Source of the DNA: Streptomyces sp. 6-11-2
GTDB taxonomy: Bacteria > Actinomycetota > Actinomycetes > Streptomycetales > Streptomycetaceae
Length of the DNA stretch: 64,000 bases
Assembly: GCF_006540305.1 (NCBI RefSeq)
Contig: NZ_BJOR01000001.1
Location: 7,006,001-7,070,000, forward strand
Direction: 5' to 3'
Shown: one piece after another, positions 18,422 to 26,564 of the stretch
How the letters are laid out: every line of letters begins with the position of its first letter
How positions within the stretch are numbered: position 1 is the stretch's first letter
The notes under the pieces: generated by a model
Databases searched by the model: none
What the model saw: only the letters and a program-made list of their open reading frames with translations
What the model was told of the DNA's origin: nothing
Program-made: the position numbers and the translations under genes

Positions 18422-21139
18422 TCACAGCCAGCTGTCGAACCGCCGGATGAACCAGGTCTTCACCAGCTGGGTGAGGACGCAGTATGCCAGCAATGTGCCG
18501 ATCAGCCACGGGAAGTAGCTCACGGGCAGCGGCTGCAGACCGAGGGACGCACCGAGCGGGGTGAAGGGCAGCGCGACTCCGAAGGCCATCACGGCCGCCG
18601 TCATGACCATCACCGGCACGGACGCCCTGGACTGGATGAACGGGATCTTGCGGGTGCGGATCATATGCACGATCAGGGTCTGGGAGAGCAGGCCCTCGAT
18701 GAACCAGCCCGACTGGAAGAGACTCTGGCTGCCGGTGGTGTTGGCGGAGAAGACGTGCCACATCAGCAGGAAGGTCGTGATGTCGAAGATCGAGCTGATC
18801 GGTCCGATGAACACCATGAAGCGGCCGATCCCGCGCGCGTCCCAGTTCCGCGGCTTGCGCAGGTACTCGGGGTCCATGCGGTCCCAGGGGGTGGCGAGCT
18901 GTGAGATGTCGTAGGACAGGTTCTGCACCAGCAGGTGCAGCGGCAGCATCGGCTGGAACGGGATGAAGGCGCTGGCGACCAGGACCGAGAAGACGTTGCC
19001 GAAGTTCGAGCTGGCCGTCATCTTGATGTACTTGATGGTGTTGCCGAACGTCTGCCGGCCCTGCAGCACTCCCTGTTCGAGGACGGTGAGGCCCTTCTCC
19101 AGCAGGATGATGTCGGCCGACTCCTTGGCTATGTCGACGGCGGTGTCGACGGAGATGCCGACGTCCGCGTCGCGCAGCGCGGCCGCGTCGTTGATGCCGT
19201 CGCCGAGGAAGCCGACGGTGTGGCCGTCGCGCCGCAGAGCGCGTACGATACGCGCCTTCTGCACCGGGTTGACCTTGGCGAAGACCGTGGTGCGGGCGGC
19301 GAGTTCGGTCAGCCGGCCGTCGTCGAGGCCGTCGATGACGGCTCCGGTGACGACCTCGCCCACGTCGATGCCGACGTCGGCGCAGACCCGGGCGGCGACC
19401 AGTTCGTTGTCGCCGGTGACGACCTTGACGGTGATGCCCTTGTCGGCGAGGGCGCGCAGCGCCCGGGCAGCGTCGTCCTTGGGCGGGTCGAGGAAGGCGA
19501 GGAAGCCGGCAAGGGTGAGTTGGTCCTCGTCGGCCACGGTGTAGGTGTCGCGGGTGGCGGGCAGGGAGTGGGTGGCGACGGCCAGGACGCGCAGGCCCCG
19601 CCGGTTGTGGTCCTGGGCGATGCGGGTGACCTGACGGCGAAGCTCCCCGGTCAGTTCGACCCGCCGTCCGCGATCGAGTACGTGGGTGCACAGTGCGAGG
19701 ACCTCCTCGACCGCGCCCTTGGTGATCAGGGTGTGCTCGGCGGCGCTGTCCACGCCGTCGTCGTACGTCGTGCGGCTCAGGACCACGGACATGCGGCGGC
19801 GGGCGAAGTCGAACGGGATCTCGTCGACCAGGGTGAAGCGGGCGTCGACGACGATCTCCTCGGCCTCGGCGACGCGGTCGAGGACCGCCTGGTCCATCAG
19901 GTTGCGCAGGCCGGTCTGGAAGTGGCTGTTGAGGTAGGCGTACTGCAGCACCTCGTCGTCGTCGCGGTCGTGCGCGTCCAGGTAGCGGTCCAGGACGATA
20001 CGGTCCTCGGTGAGCGTGCCGGTCTTGTCGGTGCACAGCACGTCCATCGCGCCGAAGTCCTGGATCGCGTTGAGCCGCTTGACCACGACCTTGCGCCTGG
20101 ACAGGGCCACCGCGCCCCGCGCCAGGTTCGCGGAGACGACCATGGGCAGCATCTCCGGGGTGAGTCCGACCGCCACCGCGACGCCGAACAGGAACGCCTG
20201 GCCCCAGTCGCCCTTGGTGAGGCCGTTCACCGCGAACACCACCGGGACCATGACGAGCATGAACTTGATCAGCAGGTAGCTGACCCTGCGTACGCCGGTG
20301 TCGAAGTTCGTCTGCGGGCGCGTGCCCGCCAGGGAGCCGGCCATGGACCCGAAATAGGTGCCGGATCCGGTGGCCACCACGACACCGGTGGCGGTTCCGG
20401 AGGTCACGGAGGTGCCCATCAGGCAGAGGTTGTCGGCCTCGACGGGATCGTCGGTCTCCTGCTGACCGAGGTCCCGGGTGCGGGTGTCGGCCTTGTGCAC
20501 CGGCAGGGACTCACCGGACAGGGCGGCTTGACTGACCGTCAGGGCCTTGGCGCTCAGCAGCCGGAGGTCGGCGGGCACCAGATCTCCGGCGGCGAGCTCG
20601 ATCAGGTCGCCTCCGACGACTTGCTCCATGGGCACGTCGAGGGCGGAGGGAGCCGAGCCGCCCGCCGGGTACCGGCGCACCCTGGTCGTCGTGGTCACCA
20701 GCGCCTTGAGCGCGGCGGCCGCCTTGGCGGACCGGTACTCCTGCCAGAACCGGAGCAGCCCGCTGAGCAGCACCATCGTCGACAGGATCAGGACGCCCGG
20801 GTCGGCCGGGTCCTGCCAGTACATCACGGTGGCCAGGAAGAGCAGTACGGCGATGAACGGGTTCCCGTACGCCTTGAGCAACTGGATGTACCACCCCGGC
20901 GTGCGCTCGTGAGCGACCACGTTGGCGCCGTCCCGCTCCAACCGGGCCGCCGCCTCGGCACAGGTCAGGCCCGGCCCGGGGCTGTCGGCGTCCCGCAGCA
21001 CCTGCGCGGCGGGTGTGCGGCTGATCTCCGCCAGCCGCCTGCCTGCCGCACGGGTGCGGGCCTCCAGTTCCGCGGTCCGGCGCTCGCGGCGGCTGCGGCC
21101 GGGCGGGGCCAGGCGCTCCGGGGTCAACGTGTTGGTCAT
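18422..21139 (-). CDS. mgtA: Magnesium-translocating P-type ATPase
   Basis: A 905-residue P3B ATPase that imports Mg2+ across the membrane. It shows TGE-type motif LSGESLPVHK, phosphorylated Asp371 in CTDKTGTLTE, nucleotide site TGDNELVA and hinge GDGINDAAAL. C-terminal membrane helices include a Trp/Phe-rich SLFQSGWFIEGL segment typical of MgtA/MgtB. The start ATG at 21139 follows GGGAGGTACTTCG. The roughly 600-base leader upstream has an M-box riboswitch, a leader peptide and a hairpin, so expression should rise at low Mg2+. The substrate assignment is supported by that riboswitch. Confidence 0.95.
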   Translation of the reverse strand: MTNTLTPERLAPPGRSRRERRTAELEARTRAAGRRLAEISRTPAAQVLRDADSPGPGLTCAEAAARLERDGANVVAHERTPGWYIQLLKAYGNPFIAVLLFLATVMYWQDPADPGVLILSTMVLLSGLLRFWQEYRSAKAAAALKALVTTTTRVRRYPAGGSAPSALDVPMEQVVGGDLIELAAGDLVPADLRLLSAKALTVSQAALSGESLPVHKADTRTRDLGQQETDDPVEADNLCLMGTSVTSGTATGVVVATGSGTYFGSMAGSLAGTRPQTNFDTGVRRVSYLLIKFMLVMVPVVFAVNGLTKGDWGQAFLFGVAVAVGLTPEMLPMVVSANLARGAVALSRRKVVVKRLNAIQDFGAMDVLCTDKTGTLTEDRIVLDRYLDAHDRDDDEVLQYAYLNSHFQTGLRNLMDQAVLDRVAEAEEIVVDARFTLVDEIPFDFARRRMSVVLSRTTYDDGVDSAAEHTLITKGAVEEVLALCTHVLDRGRRVELTGELRRQVTRIAQDHNRRGLRVLAVATHSLPATRDTYTVADEDQLTLAGFLAFLDPPKDDAARALRALADKGITVKVVTGDNELVAARVCADVGIDVGEVVTGAVIDGLDDGRLTELAARTTVFAKVNPVQKARIVRALRRDGHTVGFLGDGINDAAALRDADVGISVDTAVDIAKESADIILLEKGLTVLEQGVLQGRQTFGNTIKYIKMTASSNFGNVFSVLVASAFIPFQPMLPLHLLVQNLSYDISQLATPWDRMDPEYLRKPRNWDARGIGRFMVFIGPISSIFDITTFLLMWHVFSANTTGSQSLFQSGWFIEGLLSQTLIVHMIRTRKIPFIQSRASVPVMVMTAAVMAFGVALPFTPLGASLGLQPLPVSYFPWLIGTLLAYCVLTQLVKTWFIRRFDSWL

Positions 21140-21222
21140 CGAAGTACCTCCCTCCGCGCACGACGGCAGGCGTGAGCACACGGCTGGGCCGGCCGCGGCG
21201 CGGAGCGGTTCAGGAAGACACC

Positions 21223-21244
21223 GGGGCGGCGGGAGCGCCGCCCC
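21223..21244 (-). terminator. Perfect hairpin in the mgtA leader, candidate attenuator
   Basis: GGGGCGGC (21223-21230) and GCCGCCCC (21237-21244) form an 8-bp perfect stem with a 6-base loop, about 85 bases before the mgtA start. On the transcribed strand it is followed by a pyrimidine-rich GTGTCTTCCT. It may be the terminator arm of the riboswitch control region, but the alternative pairing was not worked out. Confidence 0.35.
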
Positions 21245-21409
21245 TGGGTCCAAAAGTGATGGGCAGTCGGGATCGGGAAGGCCGGGGAGGACGCCGCCGC
21301 GACGCGAGTGCGCCCCGAAGTGCGCGGGTGTCCGTGCGGCGACGCGGGCGAGGCTCAGCCGTGGCTCACAGGGCCGCGCGTGCGCGGTGCGCGGGCGGGC
21401 GCGGGTCGG

Positions 21410-21481
21410 TCAACGCCGCCGGAACGAGGCGGCCGTCGAGGCGGTGCGACTGTGACTCGGACCATTGCTGTCGCGGTCCAT
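21410..21481 (-). CDS. Leader peptide between riboswitch and mgtA
   Basis: A 23-codon reading frame starting ATG at 21481 and ending TGA at 21410-21412. It begins MDRDSNGPSH and ends SFRRR. It has one of the strongest ribosome binding sites in the region: GGAAGGAGG, 8 bases from the ATG. It lies after the M-box and before mgtA on the same transcript. The peptide is Ser/Arg-rich. Its small size and position suggest a regulatory upstream ORF whose translation could affect folding or Rho access downstream; this is inference. Confidence 0.55.
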   Translation of the reverse strand: MDRDSNGPSHSRTASTAASFRRR

Positions 21482-21559
21482 GTCTCTCGCCTCCTTCCGG
21501 CCGGGGCGCGCGGTGCGCCGTACGACTAGGCAAGGAGCGACCGGGCGGATCCCGGCTCA

Positions 21560-21725
21560 CCCCAACTCGTCAGAGCTTTGGCACTCCACGGCGTGATCCC
21601 CTTCGCGGGGAAGCCACTTGGGGTCACCCCTTGGGCCGGGGAGACCTGTCCTGATCCGGAGCGTCTCTCGACGGGTGGGATCAGTGGCCTGTGTCCGTGA
21701 AGACGCCTCACCGAACGAGGTGCCT
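21560..21725 (-). ncRNA. M-box (ykoK) magnesium riboswitch
   Basis: Read on the minus strand, the segment starts CCTCGTTCGGTGAGGCGTCT (21720 down to 21701) and ends near GAGTGCCAAAGCTCTGACGA (21586 down to 21567). Both blocks match the conserved ends of M-box RNAs, which in Bacillus read GUUAGGUGAGGC and AGUGCUAAAGCUCUACGA. Between them are GGACACAGGCCACTGATCC and further paired arms. M-box RNAs bind Mg2+ and switch off Mg2+ transporter genes. The downstream gene is mgtA, as expected. Boundaries are approximate. Confidence 0.88.
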
Positions 21726-21745
21726 GCTGCCTTCGAACGTCCCAC

Positions 21746-21776
21746 ATGGTAGCCCACTACTTGCGTATGGACGCAA
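21746..21776 (-). promoter_or_regulatory. Predicted mgtA promoter
   Basis: On the minus strand TTGCGT (complement of 21771-21776) and TACCAT (complement of 21746-21751) are separated by 19 bases. Transcription would start near 21738, just before the riboswitch. The -35 box is one half of an inverted repeat described as operator A. Confidence 0.45.
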
Positions 21777-21780
21777 CTAG
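21757..21780. promoter_or_regulatory. Operator-like inverted repeat A
   Basis: TTGCGT-ATGG-ACGCAA at 21761-21776, extended by CTAC and CTAG on the two sides, forms a 24-bp near-perfect palindrome. The same pattern occurs at 21856, 24083 and 26579. Here it overlaps the -35 box of the predicted mgtA promoter. Confidence 0.6.
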
Positions 21781-21851
21781 GTCTTCGAAGCGATCCGAAA
21801 AATGCCTGTATTTGACACAGTTGAAGGGCGTCGCGATCCCTCGAAAATTGC

Positions 21852-21875
21852 TCACTTGCGTGATCGTGCAACTGT
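21852..21875. promoter_or_regulatory. Operator-like inverted repeat B
   Basis: TTGCGT-GATC-GTGCAA at 21856-21871 with flanking AC and CT. It lies about 100 bases before the DUF6542-like gene. TTGAAG (21821-21826) and AAAATT (21844-21849), 17 bases apart, would place a transcription start close to this repeat, so a bound protein could block that promoter. Confidence 0.55.
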
Positions 21876-21969
21876 TGGCGCCGCTTCTTCGTCTCACGGG
21901 TGGCAGGGCGGCGATGTCGAGGGCGACCGGGACCCGTCGCCGCATTCCAGGATCAGCGAAAGCGGACGT

Positions 21970-22512
21970 ATGCGTGATCAGCAGGAACGGACCGTCGGTG
22001 GCGTCGGTGCGCAGGGGCGGGGTCGCTCGACCGGGCAGGTGCGAGTGGTCTCGCAGCGCGGTGCCGGGGAGCGCGCGCACTCCCGGGGTGCGTCGCGCAG
22101 GAGGCGCCCGCAGCGAGGAACAGGTGGCGCGTCCCAGGTCGGCGGGCCCGGGATCGGCATCGCCGTCGCGGCGCTGGCAGGCCCTGCGCTGCTGGGGGCG
22201 GCCGTGGATGCGGTCGCCGGTCACGGTCCCGGCTGGGGCGTGGTGTCCGGGGCGACGGCAGGCGCACTCCTCGCGGCTCTGCTGGCGGTCCGCGGTCGCG
22301 TCCTGGGATGGGTGGCCCCGTTGCCGGTTCTGGCCGTGGCCGCTGTCACGGCCGGCTGGGCGCTGACATCCGGCGGTCCGCCTGCCACACGACTGGTGCG
22401 CTGGGCCGTGGAGGCGTTCCCGGCGATGGCCGCCGCGGAGTGTGCGGTGCTCGGCGTCGTGTCGGCGGCGGCCGTCCTCCGGTCCGGTGCGGGGAGGGCC
22501 CGCCGTGTCTGA
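21970..22512 (+). CDS. Small membrane protein, DUF6542-like
   Basis: A 180-residue protein. The first 80 residues are Arg/Gly/Gln-rich and probably cytoplasmic. They are followed by four hydrophobic segments (IGIAVAALAGPALLGAAV, VVSGATAGALLAALLAV, VAPLPVLAVAAVTAGWAL, AAAECAVLGVVSAAAVL). The layout resembles actinobacterial DUF6542 proteins, but the assignment is from memory. ATG at 21970 is chosen because the frame upstream crosses operator B and has no coding character. It overlaps the LCP gene by 8 bases and is translationally coupled to it. Confidence 0.65.
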   Translation: MRDQQERTVGGVGAQGRGRSTGQVRVVSQRGAGERAHSRGASRRRRPQRGTGGASQVGGPGIGIAVAALAGPALLGAAVDAVAGHGPGWGVVSGATAGALLAALLAVRGRVLGWVAPLPVLAVAAVTAGWALTSGGPPATRLVRWAVEAFPAMAAAECAVLGVVSAAAVLRSGAGRARRV

Positions 22513-24022
22513 GGCCATGGGGCGCCGTCGGCGCCGCGCCGCTGTCCGCGGTGGGCGACGGTCGCTGGGGATACGCATGCTGCGCGTGGTGGTGTGGACG
22601 GTGTCGTCGGCCCTGCTGCTGGGATGCGGAGCGACCTGGTACGCGTACCACACCCTGATCAGTGGGCTCACGACGTCCGACGCGCTGGACGCGGTGCGCA
22701 AGAAGGCGCCTCCGCGCCTGGACGACGCCGTGAACCTGCTGCTGATCGGTCTGGATTCGCGCAAGGACATGAACGGCAACGACCTGCCCCGGAAGTTCGT
22801 GCAGCGCGAACTGCACGCCGGGTCCAGCAGTATCGGCTACTACAACACCAACACCCTGATCCTCATGCACATCCCGGCCGGCGGCGGCAGGGTCCAGGCG
22901 TTCTCCATACCCCGCGACGACTACGTGCAGACCCTCAACGGCGACGGGTCCGTACAGGGCCACTACAAGATCAAGGAAGCGTACGCCAACGCCTACACCG
23001 GCGCCCACGACAGGTACGCCCGGCAGGGGGTCGAGGGCGCCGAGCTGGAGGCCAGGAGCCGTGAGGCCGGACGCGAGGCGACGCTGGCGACGGTGCAGGA
23101 CTTCAGCGGCGTGCCCATTGACCACTTCGCCGAGGTCAACCTGCTGGGTTTCTACGACATCGCCAAGGTCCTGCAGCCCATCACGGTGTGCCTCAACCAC
23201 CCGGTTCAGGACCGCTATTCGGGAGCGGACTTCCCGGCGGGCGTGCAGCGGCTGAACGCCCGGCAGGCCCTGGCCTTCGTGCGCCAGCGGCATGGCCTGG
23301 ACGCCGGGGACCTGGACCGCACCCGCCGGCAGCAGGCATTCATCTCCAGCGTCACCCACCAGCTCAAGAGCCAGGGAGTGTGGAGCAGCCCGTCCAAGCT
23401 CCAGGGACTGTTCGGCACGGTGAAGAAGGACATCGTCCTCGACACCTCCTGGAACGTCCTCGACTTCGCCCAGCAGGCCACCAACCTCACCGGCGGGAAC
23501 GTCGTGTTCCACACCCTGCCCATCGAGGGCTTCGCGACCCGCAACGGCCAGGACGTCAACCTGGTCGACCCGGCGAAGATCAAGGCGATGGTGCGACAGG
23601 AGTTCGGTGCGACCCCGTCGCCGACCGATGGCGCGGCGGGCACCGCCGCGGCAGCGCCCGCCACCGTCGACGTACGCAACGGAAACGGCGCCGAGGGCGA
23701 AGCCTCCGCCGCGCTGTCCTACCTGGCCGAGCTCGGATACACGGCCGGCACGACCGGCAACGTGGCCGCGCAGCCCGCCACCACCGTCGTCTACGGACCC
23801 GGTGCGCAGCAGGCGGCGCAGCAGATCGCCGGCCACTTCAACGCCGCTGCCCCGGCTGCCGGTTCTGCCGTGCCGGCCGGACATGTCCTGGTCACCCTGG
23901 GTGAGAGCTACGCGCTGCCCAGCCGGCAGGCGCCGTCACCCGCCGCCACGGAGCCGAGCTCGTCGTCTCCCGCCGACTCGGGCCCCGCTGTGAAGGCGGG
24001 TGGGGTGCCGTGCGTCAACTGA
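22505..24022 (+). CDS. LCP (LytR-CpsA-Psr) family protein with LytR_C domain
   Basis: A 505-residue membrane-anchored enzyme that in known members joins anionic polymers to peptidoglycan on the outer face of the membrane. One transmembrane helix (about 25-45) precedes the LCP domain (about 75-270), with LLIGLDSR, SIPRDDYV and FVRQRHGLDAGDLDRTRRQQ. The usual SDT acid motif reads TNT here (Asn116 replaces Asp). A LytR_C domain (VDVRNGNGAEGEA) and a Ser/Pro-rich tail follow. The start is GTG at 22505 with GGGGAGG upstream. It shares an operon with the small membrane protein. Confidence 0.9.
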   Translation: MSEAMGRRRRRAAVRGGRRSLGIRMLRVVVWTVSSALLLGCGATWYAYHTLISGLTTSDALDAVRKKAPPRLDDAVNLLLIGLDSRKDMNGNDLPRKFVQRELHAGSSSIGYYNTNTLILMHIPAGGGRVQAFSIPRDDYVQTLNGDGSVQGHYKIKEAYANAYTGAHDRYARQGVEGAELEARSREAGREATLATVQDFSGVPIDHFAEVNLLGFYDIAKVLQPITVCLNHPVQDRYSGADFPAGVQRLNARQALAFVRQRHGLDAGDLDRTRRQQAFISSVTHQLKSQGVWSSPSKLQGLFGTVKKDIVLDTSWNVLDFAQQATNLTGGNVVFHTLPIEGFATRNGQDVNLVDPAKIKAMVRQEFGATPSPTDGAAGTAAAAPATVDVRNGNGAEGEASAALSYLAELGYTAGTTGNVAAQPATTVVYGPGAQQAAQQIAGHFNAAAPAAGSAVPAGHVLVTLGESYALPSRQAPSPAATEPSSSSPADSGPAVKAGGVPCVN

Positions 24023-24082
24023 GTCGCTGACGCTCGTGCCGAACTCCGCCCGGGCGCAGCGCCGTCTGGCATACTTCTTCTA

Positions 24083-24113
24083 TTGCGCAATTGAACAAGT
24101 ATTGGGGTTTGCT
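24083..24113 (+). promoter_or_regulatory. Predicted promoter with weaker operator-like repeat C
   Basis: TTGCGC (24083-24088) and TTTGCT (24108-24113) are 19 bases apart, a layout like the mgtA promoter. TTGCGC-AATT-GAACAA at 24083-24098 matches operators A, B and D except for two bases in the right arm. It lies 84 bases before the TPM-like gene. Confidence 0.45.
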
Positions 24114-24181
24114 CGTTCCCTCCGTGCACCGACCTGGTTCCGGAGGCGGGGCGGTCACTCCCTCGCAAGGAGGTCTCAGCC

Positions 24182-25549
24182 ATGCCTGTTTCGCCACGGT
24201 CTCGCTTCGCCCGGGTCCTCGCGGCCGTGGGCGTGACAGCTCTTGTGGGGCTCGCCCCGCCGGCTTTCGGTGCGCCGGCGGCCACGGACCCCGGCACGGG
24301 GGCTGTGGCGGAGGCCTTCAAGAAGGGGCCGGTGTACGTCGACCCGCGAGCCGCGGGGGAGTTGCCGAAGTCCGCGGCCGACAAGCTCGCGGCGAAGATC
24401 GAGGCCGCGGACAAGCCGGTCTTCGTCGCGGTGCTGCCCCGGTCCGCCGACTACCCGCAGGCGTCCCTGTTGCCCGACCTGCGCTCACTCACCGGCATCA
24501 GCGGGGTGTACGCCGTGCGCCTGGGCGACTTGTTCAACGCCAAGGCGGACCATCAGGTGATGTCGCAGAGCGCCGTCGACAACCTCCGTGGAGCGGTGCA
24601 GCGTTCCTACGCCTCGGACACGGAGAGACAGCTGAACGTGTTCGTCGACCAGGCCGTCCGGCAGGCGCAGGGGCACGCCCCAGCGTCCTGGAAGGACAGC
24701 GATATGGGCGGCTCCGGCAGCGGCGGGCTGATGGTCGGCGGCCTGCTCGCGGCCGGGGCGGCCGGGGGCGGATACGCGCTGTACCGGCGGGCGAGGAAGC
24801 GGCGGGAGGCCCAGCAGAGGGAGTTGGAGGCGTTGCGGGTGGTGGTGGACGAGGACATCACCGCCTTCGGCGAGGAACTGGACCGGCTGGCCTTCTCCCC
24901 GTCCGAGCCAGGGGCCACCGACGAGATGCGCAACGACTACTCCCACGCTCTCGACGCCTATGAGCTGGCCAAACGGCAGATGGCCGCCGCGGTCGAGCCG
25001 CAGGACGTGCAGCCGGTGACCGCCACGCTGGCCGACGGCCGCTTCGCTCTGGCCACCCTGGCCGCCCGTCGCGGTGGAACCCCCCTGCCCGAGCGTCGTG
25101 TGCCCTGCTTCTTCGACCCCCGTCACGGTCCCTCGGCCGACGATGTGAACTGGTGCCCGCCCGGCGGCGTGCCGCGGCTGGTCCCCGCCTGTGCGGAGGA
25201 CGCCGCCCGCGTCACTCAGGGCGGGCAGCCGATGACGCGAATGGTCGACACCGGCCAGGGCGCCCAGCCTTACTGGAACGCCGGCCCGGCCTACGCGCCT
25301 TGGGTGGGCGGTTACTTCGGCGGCGCGGGTGCGGTGGTCGGCGGCCTGCTCGCCGGCACGCTGCTGGGCAGCCTGCTCAGCGCGCCGTCCGCCTTCGCCG
25401 GCTCCGGTGACGGCGTCGCGTCCGCGCCCGATCTGCCGGACGGCGGCGAGTTCTCCGGGGCGGACTTCAGAGCCTCCGACTTCGCGGGGGGATTCGACGG
25501 TGGTTTCGGGGCGGACGGCGGGGGCGACTTCGGTGGCGACTGGGGGTGA
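24182..25549 (+). CDS. Exported/membrane protein with TPM-like domain
   Basis: A 455-residue protein of unknown function. It has a signal peptide (about 1-30, ending AFGAP). A TPM-like alpha/beta region (about 40-165) contains VFVAVLPRSA, GVYAVRLGDLF and VDQAVRQA. A membrane helix (GGLMVGGLLAAGAAGGGYALY) follows, then a charged helical segment (RRARKRREAQQRELEALR). A second hydrophobic stretch (VVGGLLAGTLLGSLLS) precedes a Gly/Asp/Phe-rich tail (FDGGFGADGGGDFGGDWG). TPM proteins often act in membrane or photosystem maintenance. The start is ATG at 24182, with AAGGAGG upstream. Confidence 0.75.
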   Translation: MPVSPRSRFARVLAAVGVTALVGLAPPAFGAPAATDPGTGAVAEAFKKGPVYVDPRAAGELPKSAADKLAAKIEAADKPVFVAVLPRSADYPQASLLPDLRSLTGISGVYAVRLGDLFNAKADHQVMSQSAVDNLRGAVQRSYASDTERQLNVFVDQAVRQAQGHAPASWKDSDMGGSGSGGLMVGGLLAAGAAGGGYALYRRARKRREAQQRELEALRVVVDEDITAFGEELDRLAFSPSEPGATDEMRNDYSHALDAYELAKRQMAAAVEPQDVQPVTATLADGRFALATLAARRGGTPLPERRVPCFFDPRHGPSADDVNWCPPGGVPRLVPACAEDAARVTQGGQPMTRMVDTGQGAQPYWNAGPAYAPWVGGYFGGAGAVVGGLLAGTLLGSLLSAPSAFAGSGDGVASAPDLPDGGEFSGADFRASDFAGGFDGGFGADGGGDFGGDWG

Positions 25550-25614
25550 TCACACGACCCCCTCGGGGGGAGAGAGACAGGCGGTCAATTGCACAACAGG
25601 GGAGGGGTGGAGCC

Positions 25615-25881
25615 GTGCCGGACACGACCACGGCCGAGGGTCTGCTGGAAGAACTGACCGGGGGATGTCCGCCGCCGCCGGAAGAGCAGGTGCGGAGCAC
25701 CTACCGGCCGGTCGAGGTGTGTGACGGGGCCGGGTGGACGTGGCCGGGCACCGTCACCGGATGGTGGAGCAGCCCTGAGGGGGCCACCATGTGCCGGCTG
25801 AGGCTGTCGGGGTGCGCCTCTTCACGCTGGGTGGAATTCGACTCCGACCGGATCGCCTTGCTGGTCCAGGGCGGCACATGA
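25615..25881 (+). CDS. Small hypothetical protein
   Basis: An 88-residue soluble protein with no domain I recognise. It has an acidic helix (TTAEGLLEELTGG), a Pro run, and a Trp-rich beta part (GAGWTWPGTVTGWWSS, SSRWVEFDSDRIALL) that resembles small barrel proteins. The GTG start at 25615 follows GGGGAGGGG at good spacing. It lies 65 bases after the TPM-like gene and may be in its operon. Confidence 0.65.
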   Translation: MPDTTTAEGLLEELTGGCPPPPEEQVRSTYRPVEVCDGAGWTWPGTVTGWWSSPEGATMCRLRLSGCASSRWVEFDSDRIALLVQGGT

Positions 25882-26010
25882 CGCCTTCCGCTCCGACCGG
25901 CGGCGAGTTCCCGCTGTCGCTTCTGCCGGCCGGTTGAAGGCGTTCCGGTGGGCCGCGTCCGGATCCCGCAGGCGCTGCTGATCCCCAACGGGACGGCGCC
26001 GCGGCCGTGG

Positions 26011-26463
26011 TCAGTCCCGCAGGCGGGCGGCAGCGGCGTCGGTCAGCAACCGGGCCACGTCCGCGGGCAGGCCGAGGTGGCGTACGAGCCAGGTGGCGTC
26101 ATGGCCGCGGGCGGCGAACGCCCACGCGGTGTAGAGGTGGTTGAGGGAAGGCGCACTCGGCCCCAGCAGGCGGGGGCGGACCGCTTCCATGGGGAAGCCC
26201 TCCAGGGCACGGGCGGTGAACGAGGACGTGTCCATCACCTCCAGAACGCGGCGCCGCGCCTGCCGAGTCGCCTTGCGATCAGCGCGCAGCACCACTGCGA
26301 GCAGGGCGAACGCCGTGACGGCCGCTCCCAGCAGGGCGCCGCTGATGGCCGGACGGTACGCCGCTGGGGCGGTGGTCAGGACGGTCATCTCCAGCGTGGT
26401 GAACGCGAGCACGCCGAGGACGGCGGTGCCGGCGCCGTCGCGCGGGTGTGGCAGGGCCTTCAT
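26011..26463 (-). CDS. Small two-helix membrane protein, unknown
   Basis: A 150-residue protein with two hydrophobic segments (TAVLGVLAFTTLEMTVLTTA and ISGALLGAAVTAFALLAVVL). A basic stretch (RADRKATRQARRR) and a soluble C-terminal half with LYTAWAFAARGHDATWLVRHLGLPADVARLLTDA follow, suggesting a small helical domain. No family is recognised. The start ATG at 26463 follows GGAAGGACGG. Its promoter appears to contain operator D, which ties it to mgtA and the TPM-like gene. Confidence 0.7.
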   Translation of the reverse strand: MKALPHPRDGAGTAVLGVLAFTTLEMTVLTTAPAAYRPAISGALLGAAVTAFALLAVVLRADRKATRQARRRVLEVMDTSSFTARALEGFPMEAVRPRLLGPSAPSLNHLYTAWAFAARGHDATWLVRHLGLPADVARLLTDAAAARLRD

Positions 26464-26564
26464 CACCAACCGTCCTTCCTTCTTTCCGTGTTCGCTCGTC
26501 GTGCCGGAGGACGATGGAGGCGCGCGGGACGGGATGACGAGGCGCCTCCTGTTGCCGTCCAGCA

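Noticed and set aside
21526..21871. Several short minus-strand frames across the mgtA leader
   Set aside because: They overlap the M-box RNA and lack ribosome binding sites, unlike the 23-codon leader ORF at 21410-21481.
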